From assembly GCA_022843345.1 (NCBI GenBank), contig JALHNW010000104.1, positions 1 to 6,610 on the forward strand: 6,610 nt of DNA. Direction: 5' to 3'. Shown one piece after another: positions 1 to 4,618 of the stretch. The position numbers and the translations under genes were made by a program. Below the pieces are notes generated by a model. The model was not told the origin of the DNA and made no database searches. It saw only the letters and a list, made by a program, of their open reading frames with translations. The stretch comes from Rubritepida sp. GTDB taxonomy: Bacteria; Pseudomonadota; Alphaproteobacteria; Acetobacterales; Acetobacteraceae. Every line of letters starts with the position of its first letter. Positions within the stretch are counted from its first letter, which is position 1.

Positions 1-1
1 G

Positions 2-487
2 GCACCGCCGCAGCCCGTCGCCCCGCCCGAGCCGGTGCAGACCACCGGCCCGGTCACCGGCCTGCCGCTGCCGCGCTTCTCGGCGCTGCGCTCGAACGAC
101 GTGAACCTGCGCGTGGGGCCGGAGCGGCGCTTCCCGGTGGAATGGCGCTACCAGCGTTCCGACCTGCCGGTGCAGATCGTGCGCGAGCACGACCAGTGGC
201 GCCGCATCCGCGACCCGGAGGGGGCGGAGGGCTGGGTGCATTCCTCCAACCTCCAGCCCGGCCGCCGCACCTTCCTGGTGCGCGCCGAGGCGGGCGCGGA
301 AATCCCGCTGCGCCGCCGGCCGGAGGATGGCGCGGCACCGGTGGCCCGCCTGAAGCCCGGCGTGATCGGCCGCGTGCGCGGCTGCGACGCCGGCTCGCCC
401 TGGTGCGAGGTGCAGGTGCAGGACCGCCGCGGCTACATCAAGCGCACCGAAATCTTCGGCGTGATGCCGGAGGAGGAGATCCGATGA
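2..487 (+). CDS. Tandem bacterial SH3-domain protein, 5' end outside window
   Basis: The frame is open from the window edge to the TGA at 485-487, giving 161 visible residues. A GTG at 35 could act as a start, but the preceding codons encode a Pro/Ala-rich stretch (APPQPVAPPEPV). That looks like the linker after a signal peptide, so the true start is probably upstream. Two SH3-like repeats follow. The first (about residues 28-85) has the 'NVNLRxGP...' type opening seen here as NDVNLRVGPE, a WRRIRD strand and the GWVHSSNL ending typical of SH3_3/SH3_4 domains. The second (about 92-150) has a weaker opening, a WCEV strand and GYIKRTEIFGV at its end. Such domains usually sit in the envelope and bind peptidoglycan or peptides; the exact role here is unknown. 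The stop overlaps the next gene by four bases (ATGA), so it is co-transcribed with the hydratase genes, although those products should be cytoplasmic. Confidence 0.85.
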   Translation, partial: APPQPVAPPEPVQTTGPVTGLPLPRFSALRSNDVNLRVGPERRFPVEWRYQRSDLPVQIVREHDQWRRIRDPEGAEGWVHSSNLQPGRRTFLVRAEAGAEIPLRRRPEDGAAPVARLKPGVIGRVRGCDAGSPWCEVQVQDRRGYIKRTEIFGVMPEEEIR

Positions 488-771
488 CGGACGTCCCGCT
501 TCAGCACGACCTCGGCGGCAGCCAGCGCTTCCGCTGCACGGCGGTGGAACCCGACGACGACGCGCCGCCCACCGGCTTCGACAAGCGCGTGGACGCCGTG
601 CGCTCCGTGCTGCGCGAGGCGGGGCTGTTCACCGTGGACGAGATGCGCCTGAACATCGAGCGGCTGCACGAGACGGACTACTTCGGCCTCACCTATTACG
701 AGAAGTGGCTGCGCTCCATCGCCGCCGTGATGGTGGCGAAGGGCGTGGTGACCTGGGAGGACCTGTCGTGA
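484..771 (+). CDS. Stand-alone beta N-terminal domain subunit of nitrile hydratase / thiocyanate hydrolase family
   Basis: This 95-residue protein corresponds to the N-terminal half of a nitrile hydratase beta subunit and nothing more. It shows the family's opening HDLGG (residues 8-12), the helix containing TVDEMRLNIERL (50-61), and YYEKWLRSI (71-79) followed by VTWEDL. Arg55 lies in the 'DE-x-R' position occupied in nitrile hydratases by the beta arginine that hydrogen-bonds the oxidised claw cysteines; that assignment is by remembered alignment. The ATG start at 484 overlaps the previous stop and is preceded by a strong GGAGGAGGAG ribosome site. The rest of a usual beta subunit (about 220 residues) is encoded by the next gene, which starts in another frame. 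Thiocyanate hydrolase beta (ScnB) has the same architecture but is longer. A cobalt-chaperone role such as P15K is an alternative for an isolated domain of this type, but the neighbours favour a structural subunit. Confidence 0.85.
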   Translation: MTDVPLQHDLGGSQRFRCTAVEPDDDAPPTGFDKRVDAVRSVLREAGLFTVDEMRLNIERLHETDYFGLTYYEKWLRSIAAVMVAKGVVTWEDLS

Positions 772-1049
772 CGCTGGAACCCGGCGCGAAGGTCCGCGTG
801 CGCGACGCCTGGCCCGAGCGCCACGCCCCCATGCACATCCGCACGCCCCACTACCTGCGCGGCCGGCAGGGCGTGGTGGCCCGCCACCTGGGCACCTTCG
901 CCAACCCCGAGGCCATCGCCTTCGGCCGGGTGGGCGAGCCGCGCGACCTGTACCACGTCGTCTTCGACCAACCCTCCGTATGGGGCGAGGGCGCGGCGGG
1001 CGACACGCTGATGGTGGAGCTGTTCGAACACTGGCTGGAGGAGGCGTGA
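768..1049 (+). CDS. Stand-alone beta C-terminal (SH3-like) domain subunit of nitrile hydratase / thiocyanate hydrolase family
   Basis: This 93-residue protein matches the C-terminal SH3-like half of nitrile hydratase beta. The order is a FxxGDxVR-like opening (EPGAKVRVRD, residues 4-13), HIRTPHYLRGRQG (23-35), HLGTF.NPE.IAFG (40-53), LYHVVF (61-66), VWG (71-73) and a closing DTLMVELFEHWLEEA. Arg25 is in the H-x-R position that, in nitrile hydratases, supplies the second arginine contacting the claw cysteine oxygens. The GTG start at 768 makes a GTGA overlap with the preceding stop and has GGGAGG seven bases upstream, so the split is a real translational boundary. It corresponds in architecture to thiocyanate hydrolase alpha (ScnA) or to one half of the split beta of toyocamycin nitrile hydratase. 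It should pair with the preceding product to rebuild a complete beta chain. Confidence 0.86.
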   Translation: MTLEPGAKVRVRDAWPERHAPMHIRTPHYLRGRQGVVARHLGTFANPEAIAFGRVGEPRDLYHVVFDQPSVWGEGAAGDTLMVELFEHWLEEA

Positions 1050-1633
1050 TGGCAGGCCAACCCACCCCCGAAAGCCTGGACTTGCTGGAGAAGCTGGTCG
1101 CCGCCCTCATCCGCCGGGGCATCACCAGCGAGGCGGCGATCGCGGCCAAGATCGCCTCCACCGACCGCGCCAGCCCGGAGACGGGCGCGCGCATGGTCGC
1201 CCGCGCCTGGGTGGACCCCGCCTACCGCGCCCTGCTGCTGCGCGACGGCTCGGCCGCGGCCGAGGCGATGGGCGTCACCATGGCCGGCCAGCCGCCGCTG
1301 GGCGTGCTGGAGGACACGGAGGCGCTGCACCACCTGGTGGTCTGCACCCTGTGCTCCTGCTACCCGCGCGCCGTCATCGGCTACCCGCCGCACTGGTACA
1401 AGTCGGCCGCCTACCGCGCGCGGGCGGTGCGCGAGCCGCGCGCCGTGCTGGCCGAATTCGGCACCGTGCTGCCGGCCGGCATGCAGGTGCGCGTGGTGGA
1501 CAGCACGGCCGATTTCCGCTGGATGGTGCTGCCCGCCCGCCCCGCCGGCACCGAGGGCTGGGACGAGGCGCGCCTCGCCGCGATCGTGCAGCGCGACCAC
1601 CTCGTCGGCGTATCGCTGCCGCACGCGGCGTGA
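1049..1633 (+). CDS. Nitrile hydratase alpha / thiocyanate hydrolase gamma family metal-binding subunit
   Basis: This 194-residue catalytic subunit is close to the usual alpha length of about 200. An N-terminal helical arm (about residues 8-90) includes the ARMVARAWVDPAYRALLLRDG block. The metal claw is VVCTLCSC with Cys99, Cys102, Ser103 and Cys104. Thr at position 100 is the form typical of cobalt enzymes (iron enzymes usually have Ser). In this family the last two cysteines become sulfinic and sulfenic acids and backbone amides also bind the metal. Arg107 follows in CYPR, where classical nitrile hydratases usually have Trp; from memory, thiocyanate hydrolase gamma has Arg there. The rest is typical: PPHWYKS, YRARAVREPRAVLAEFG, RPAGTEGW and IVQRDHLVGVSLP. 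The reaction is hydration of a nitrile to an amide, or hydrolysis of thiocyanate to carbonyl sulfide and ammonia. The ATG at 1049 overlaps the previous TGA by one base and GGAGGAGG lies just upstream. No amidase or P47K-type activator gene is visible. Confidence 0.92.
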   Translation: MAGQPTPESLDLLEKLVAALIRRGITSEAAIAAKIASTDRASPETGARMVARAWVDPAYRALLLRDGSAAAEAMGVTMAGQPPLGVLEDTEALHHLVVCTLCSCYPRAVIGYPPHWYKSAAYRARAVREPRAVLAEFGTVLPAGMQVRVVDSTADFRWMVLPARPAGTEGWDEARLAAIVQRDHLVGVSLPHAA

Positions 1634-2952
1634 GCGAGGCGGAGGGCCTGCCGCCGGGGCGGCGGGCGCTCTCCGCCACGGCCATCGGCGCCGCCATCGC
1701 GGTGACGGTGCTGGACGCCTCCATGGTCAACATCGCCCTGCCGGAGGTGGCGCGCAGCCTGGCGCTGACGCCCGCGGAATCGGTGTGGGTGGTGAACGCC
1801 TACCAGATCGCCGTGGTGGGGCTGCTGATCCCCATGGCGTCCCTGGGCGAGATCGTCGGCTTCCGCCGGGTCTGGGGCTGGGGACTGGCGGCCTTCCTGT
1901 GCTGCGCGGCGCTGTGCGCGATGGCGCCCTCCTTCGAATGGCTGCTGCTGGCCCGCGTGGCGCAGGGCGTGGGGGGTGCGGCGGTGATGGCGCTGACCGC
2001 TGCCCTGGTGCGCCACACCTACCCGCAATCCATGCTCGGCCGCGCCATCGGCGTGAACGCGATGACGGTGGCCGCGTGCTCGGCCATGGCGCCGTCCATC
2101 GGCGCGCTGGTGCTGACGGTGGCGCCCTGGCAGGCGGTGTTCCTGGCGCACCTGCCGGTGGGGATCGCGGCGCTGGTCCTGGGGCTGCGCGTGCTGCCGC
2201 GGGTGGCGCCGCAGCCGCGCGCCTTCGACGGCGTGGCGGCGGCGCTGAACGCGCTGGGCTTCGGCGCGCTGTTCCTGGGGCTGGACCTGCTGCTGCACGC
2301 GCCCCTCGCCGGAATCGCCGCGCTGGCGCTCGCCATCCTGGCGCTGTGGTCCCTGGTGCGCCGCGAGCTGGGCCGGCCGGTGCCGACCCTGCCGCTGGAC
2401 CTGCTGCGCCTGCGCGAGGTGCGGCTGGCCGTCTGCGCCTCGGCCTGCATGTTCGGCTCGCACATGGCGACCGTGATCGCCCTGCCCTTCCACCTGTCGC
2501 AGGCGGGGATGCCCTTCTGGCAGATCGGCCTGGCGATGACGCCCTACCCCATCGCGCTCGGCCTGCTGGCGCCCTTCGCGGGGCGCTGGGCGGACCGGGG
2601 CGGGGCGTCCGCGTGGGCCTGCCTGCTGGGCGGGCTGGTGCTGGCGCTGGCGCTGGCGGGCCTGGCCCTGTTCCGCCCGGTGGGGCTGCTGCCGGTGGGC
2701 GCGCTGCTGGCGGTGGCCGGCATCGGCTTCGGCTTCTTCCAGTCGCCCAACAACCGCACCATGCTGGCCGCCGCGCCGCGCGCCCGGGCCGGCGGCGCGG
2801 GCGGGATGCAGGCCACCGCCCGCGTGCTGGGGCAGAGCCTGGGGGCGGTGATCACGGCCGCGTGCTTCACCCTGTCCGGCCCGGCGCTGGCCTTCGCCGC
2901 CGCGGCCGTGCTGGCGGCGGGCGGGGCGCTGTTCAGCGGGCTGCGCCGTTGA
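1630..2952 (+). CDS. MFS transporter, DHA2 (EmrB/QacA-like) family
   Basis: This 440-residue integral membrane protein starts at a GTG (1630) that overlaps the previous stop as GTGA; the same frame is open further upstream but only as an overprint of the alpha subunit gene. The first helix carries the drug:H+ antiporter signature LDASMVNIALPEVARSL (about residues 29-45), followed by W..NAYQ in TM2. Motif-A region is degenerate (GEIVGFRRVWG). The helix 5 region APSIGALVL...WQAVFLAHLPVGI (about 157-182) is the DHA2 form of motif C plus the W-x-x-x-F-x-x-x-x-P-x-G block. I see roughly 12-14 hydrophobic segments and a short polar N-terminus; the protein is shorter than many 14-helix members. No clear ribosome site precedes it, so translation is probably coupled to the hydratase alpha gene. 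It may move the nitrile, thiocyanate, amide or a related metabolite; the substrate cannot be read from sequence. Confidence 0.88.
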   Translation: MSEAEGLPPGRRALSATAIGAAIAVTVLDASMVNIALPEVARSLALTPAESVWVVNAYQIAVVGLLIPMASLGEIVGFRRVWGWGLAAFLCCAALCAMAPSFEWLLLARVAQGVGGAAVMALTAALVRHTYPQSMLGRAIGVNAMTVAACSAMAPSIGALVLTVAPWQAVFLAHLPVGIAALVLGLRVLPRVAPQPRAFDGVAAALNALGFGALFLGLDLLLHAPLAGIAALALAILALWSLVRRELGRPVPTLPLDLLRLREVRLAVCASACMFGSHMATVIALPFHLSQAGMPFWQIGLAMTPYPIALGLLAPFAGRWADRGGASAWACLLGGLVLALALAGLALFRPVGLLPVGALLAVAGIGFGFFQSPNNRTMLAAAPRARAGGAGGMQATARVLGQSLGAVITAACFTLSGPALAFAAAAVLAAGGALFSGLRR

Positions 2953-2976
2953 TCCGGCGGGGCGCGACCCTACATG
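2949..2976 (+). promoter_or_regulatory. Possible promoter for the short downstream unit
   Basis: TTGATC at 2949-2954 and TACATG at 2971-2976 are separated by 16 bases. The -35 match is fair and the -10 match is weak. The CCCTACAT context also vaguely resembles heat-shock sigma promoters. Transcription would begin near 2983 and end at the terminator near 3206. It overlaps the MFS stop codon. This is suggestive only. Confidence 0.3.
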
Positions 2977-3013
2977 ATGGCCTGTCGCAGCAGAGCGGCC
3001 CGCCCGGCGCGCC

Positions 3014-3029
3014 CCGGCAATGATGCCGG
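3014..3029. other. Short inverted repeat (CCGGCA-ATGA-TGCCGG)
   Basis: A perfect 6-bp stem with a four-base loop. The flanks CGGCG (3005-3009) and CGCCG (3030-3034) can pair too and extend the stem across a small bulge. No U-run follows, so it is not a convincing terminator. It could be mRNA structure upstream of the short ORF, or an operator-like palindrome. Confidence 0.4.
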
Positions 3030-3067
3030 CGCCGCCCCGCGCGCCCGAACCGAAAGGAGGTGATCCG

Positions 3068-3136
3068 GTGTCTCATCACTCGTCCAGCCTGACCCTGTCC
3101 CGCACCGGCCTCGCCCTCCCCGCTTCCGTGGGGTGA
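3068..3136 (+). CDS. Putative 22-residue small ORF behind an extreme Shine-Dalgarno sequence
   Basis: A GTG at 3068 opens 22 codons ending in TGA at 3134-3136. The peptide begins MSHHSSSLTLSR and ends LALPASVG; it is rich in Ser and Leu, has no recognisable domain and is too short for a signal peptide plus mature protein. What makes it noteworthy is the ribosome site: bases 3052-3066 (GAAAGGAGGTGATCC) are perfectly complementary to the 3' end of a typical alphaproteobacterial 16S rRNA. AGGAGG ends seven bases before the GTG, an ideal spacing. The ORF lies alone between a possible promoter and a terminator hairpin. It may be a translated small protein, a leader peptide or a small RNA with a ribosome-binding segment. 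I do not recognise it. Confidence 0.45.
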   Translation: MSHHSSSLTLSRTGLALPASVG

Positions 3137-3149
3137 GTTGAGTTCCGGA

Positions 3150-3168
3150 CGGGCCGGTTCACGGCCCG
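3150..3168 (+). other. Stem-loop between small ORF and terminator
   Basis: Bases 3150-3156 (CGGGCCG) pair perfectly with 3162-3168 (CGGCCCG) around a five-base loop (GTTCA). It lies 13 bases after the small ORF stop and is followed by GAATGATGG rather than T's, so it is probably an RNA structural element and not a terminator by itself. Confidence 0.4.
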
Positions 3169-3178
3169 AATGATGGAA

Positions 3179-3206
3179 GGGCCTCGCCGGGACGCCGGCG
3201 GGGCCC
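3179..3206. terminator. Strong intrinsic terminator-like hairpin between convergent units
   Basis: Left arm GGGCCTCGCCGG (3179-3190) pairs with right arm CCGGCGGGGCCC (3195-3206) through 12 pairs, one of them a G-U wobble, around the tetraloop GACG. On the + strand it is followed by TTT (3207-3209); on the minus strand it is followed by TTCC, so the + direction is better supported. It sits eight bases beyond the yoeB-like stop codon and can separate the small + unit from the convergent toxin-antitoxin operon. Confidence 0.65.
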
Positions 3207-3214
3207 TTTGCACG

Positions 3215-3469
3215 TCAGTAGTGGTAGCGGCATTGCGCGACATGCAGCGCGCCGTCCGCCACGCGATAGACCAGCCGGTGCTCCTGCGTCAGGCGGCGGG
3301 ACCACCAGCCGGCGAGCGGCCCGCGCAGGGGCTCGGGCTTGCCGGTGCCGACGAAGGGCGTGCGGGTGCATTCGCGGATCAGCCCGTTCAGCCGCTCCAG
3401 CAGCTTGGCGTCCGTGGCCTGCCAGTGGAGGTAGTCCTCCCAGCCTCCCTCGCTGACGACGATCCTCAC
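3215..3469 (-). CDS. yoeB: YoeB-family mRNA interferase toxin
   Basis: This 84-residue protein has the same length as E. coli YoeB and keeps its architecture and key residues in register. It has WEDYLHWQ near the N-terminus (residues 10-17), RTPFVGTGKPEPL (36-48), GWWSRRL (54-60), the EHRLVYRV strand (63-70) and the C-terminal CRYHY (80-84). Glu46, Arg65, His83 and Tyr84 correspond to the residues that define the YoeB active site, so nothing suggests inactivation. YoeB-type toxins bind the ribosomal A site and cleave translated mRNA. The start is GTG at 3469, overlapping the antitoxin stop by four bases (GTGA). No ribosome site is evident, so translation should be coupled to the antitoxin, which keeps the toxin below antitoxin levels. 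Confidence 0.95.
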   Translation of the reverse strand: MRIVVSEGGWEDYLHWQATDAKLLERLNGLIRECTRTPFVGTGKPEPLRGPLAGWWSRRLTQEHRLVYRVADGALHVAQCRYHY

Positions 3470-3720
3470 CCGGCCAGCGGCCGCTCGACGCCGTGGCCGG
3501 CGTCGAGCTCCTCGATCCCCCGCAGCAGGCGCGCCGCATTGGCAGGCACGCGCAGCAGGTGTCGCGTTTCCTCGTAGCCGGCGTAATCCTCCAGCGACAG
3601 CAGCACCGCCGCCGGCTTCCCGCCCTCGCGGGTGATCAGCAGGGGCTCATGGTCCGCCGCCACCTGGTCGAGCATCGCCGACAGCTTCTTGCGGAACTCG
3701 GAGGAAGAGGTGGCGCGCAT
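3466..3720 (-). CDS. yefM: YefM-family antitoxin (Phd/YefM superfamily)
   Basis: This 84-residue antitoxin lies directly before the YoeB-like toxin. The N-terminal DNA-binding and dimerisation region shows the family pattern: MRATSSSEFRKKLSAMLDQV (residues 1-20), HEPLLITREGGKPAAVLLSLEDYAGYEET (24-52). The C-terminal part (about 55-84) is Arg/Glu-rich and presumably disordered until it wraps the toxin, including LLRVPANAARLL. I chose the ATG at 3720; a TTG two codons upstream is possible but has no ribosome site either. The protein should neutralise the toxin and, with it, repress their own promoter through the boxes just upstream. Confidence 0.95.
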   Translation of the reverse strand: MRATSSSEFRKKLSAMLDQVAADHEPLLITREGGKPAAVLLSLEDYAGYEETRHLLRVPANAARLLRGIEELDAGHGVERPLAG

Positions 3721-3727
3721 GGACAAG

Positions 3728-3756
3728 AACGTACGCCGTCATGTACGCAACTTCAA
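3728..3756 (-). promoter_or_regulatory. Promoter of the yefM-yoeB operon
   Basis: Read on the minus strand, TTGAAG (3756-3751) and TACGTT (3733-3728) are separated by exactly 17 bases. The -35 is good and the -10 moderate. The -10 ends only seven bases before the antitoxin ATG, so initiation would fall at or next to the start codon and the mRNA would be leaderless or nearly so. The operator boxes lie inside this promoter. Confidence 0.6.
3730..3747. promoter_or_regulatory. Twin operator boxes for YefM/YoeB autoregulation
   Basis: CGTACG (3730-3735, a perfect palindrome) and TGTACG (3742-3747) share a GTAC core and their centres are 12 bp apart. E. coli YefM recognises TGTACA-core repeats, and I recall the same 12-bp centre spacing there. 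One box overlaps the -10 element and the other lies in the spacer, as expected for autorepression. Confidence 0.6.
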
Positions 3757-3759
3757 CCG

Positions 3760-4572
3760 TCACCGCAGCAGGATCGGCGTGAGCCCATGCCGCGCCGCCG
3801 CCCGCGCCAGCGTGCCGTCCGCGCGCGCGGCGCCCTGGAAGGCGTTCACCTCCGCCAGCCACGCAGCGTCGCCCTGCGCGACCGCCCAGCCGTACAGCGT
3901 CTCGCCGAAGCGGTCCGGCGGCTGGATCACCACGGCCCAGTCATGCAGCTGCACCATGCGGCGCGTGTAGGGGAAGTCGCTCATGAACACGTCGGCCCGG
4001 CCGGCCAGCACCTCCGCCTCGCGCGTGCGCGGCGGCTGGACGACCAGGAGGTCGGCCCGGCGCAGGGTGCGGTTCATCAGCGGCTCCATCACCGTGCCGG
4101 CCGCCACCGCCACCACGTTGCCGCCCTGGTCGATGTCCTCCCACGCGCGCACGCGGGCGTTGCCGCGCTGCGTCACCGCGTAGACGGGGCTGGCCATGTA
4201 GGGGCGGCTGAAGGCCACGCGCTGGGCGCGCGCCGGGGTGATGCCCACCGCCATCATCGCGATGTCGCAATCCCCCGCCTCCAGCCGGTCCATGAAGGCG
4301 GCGAAGCTCGTCTCCACGAATTGCAGGCGCAGGCCCAGCCGCTGCGCCAGCGCACGGGCCAGGTCCACGTCGATCCCCTCCAGCTCGTTCGTGCGGGGGT
4401 TGCGGAAGGAGATGGCGAAGTAGTCCGGCCACATGCAGACGCGGACCTCCCCGCGCGCGCGCATGGCCTCCAGCCGCGGCGCCTGGCCGGCGGGTTGCGC
4501 GGGCGCCTCGCTAAAACAACCCAAGGCTGCGATGATGGCCCCCACCATGCTGAAAACCCTGCGCGCCAGCAT
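3760..4572 (-). CDS. Orphan periplasmic amino-acid-type solute-binding protein (family 3)
   Basis: This 270-residue protein starts at the ATG at 4572, which has AAGGAG six bases upstream; an ATG 16 codons earlier would put a polar tail before the signal peptide and is less likely. The signal peptide is [18 protein letters not shown] followed by an APAQ cleavage-type site near residues 23-26; Cys19 makes a weak lipobox alternative. The mature part is a two-lobe binding fold: [16 protein letters not shown] (42-57), [15 protein letters not shown] (66-80), the [25 protein letters not shown] block (101-125) with the arginine region that usually holds a ligand carboxylate, AVAAGT (155-160) and [15 protein letters not shown] (191-205). 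The family binds amino acids and similar small acids. No permease or ATPase gene is adjacent. It is divergent from the sensor kinase with only 46 bases between chosen starts, suggesting a sensing partnership. Confidence 0.88.
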   Translation of the reverse strand: MLARRVFSMVGAIIAALGCFSEAPAQPAGQAPRLEAMRARGEVRVCMWPDYFAISFRNPRTNELEGIDVDLARALAQRLGLRLQFVETSFAAFMDRLEAGDCDIAMMAVGITPARAQRVAFSRPYMASPVYAVTQRGNARVRAWEDIDQGGNVVAVAAGTVMEPLMNRTLRRADLLVVQPPRTREAEVLAGRADVFMSDFPYTRRMVQLHDWAVVIQPPDRFGETLYGWAVAQGDAAWLAEVNAFQGAARADGTLARAAARHGLTPILLR

Positions 4573-4618
4573 CGTCCGCTCCTTCGTCCCCGCTGCCGGG
4601 GAAGTTGCCGGCGCGCCC

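Noticed and set aside
142..771. A longer frame (209 codons) ending at the same stop as the hydratase beta-N gene
   Set aside because: The N-terminal extension overprints the SH3 gene and is Pro/Arg/Gly junk. The family homology begins near the ATG at 484, which has a strong ribosome site.
768..1633. The split beta as a recent frameshift of one gene
   Set aside because: The second half has its own well-spaced ribosome site and a start exactly at the domain boundary, and split forms are known in this superfamily. Kept only as a check to make on raw reads.
1411..2493. A 360-codon minus-strand frame under the MFS and alpha genes
   Set aside because: The product is Gln/His/Arg-rich low-complexity sequence with no recognisable fold, typical of the complement of GC-biased coding DNA.
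1785..3023. A 412-codon + strand frame overlapping the MFS gene
   Set aside because: Its translation is Gly/Ala/Arg-rich with no domain, while the other frame gives a clear DHA2 transporter. It is a composition-driven shadow.
3215..3720. Degraded toxin-antitoxin remnant
   Set aside because: Both reading frames are intact, have standard lengths, and the toxin keeps Glu46, Arg65, His83 and Tyr84.
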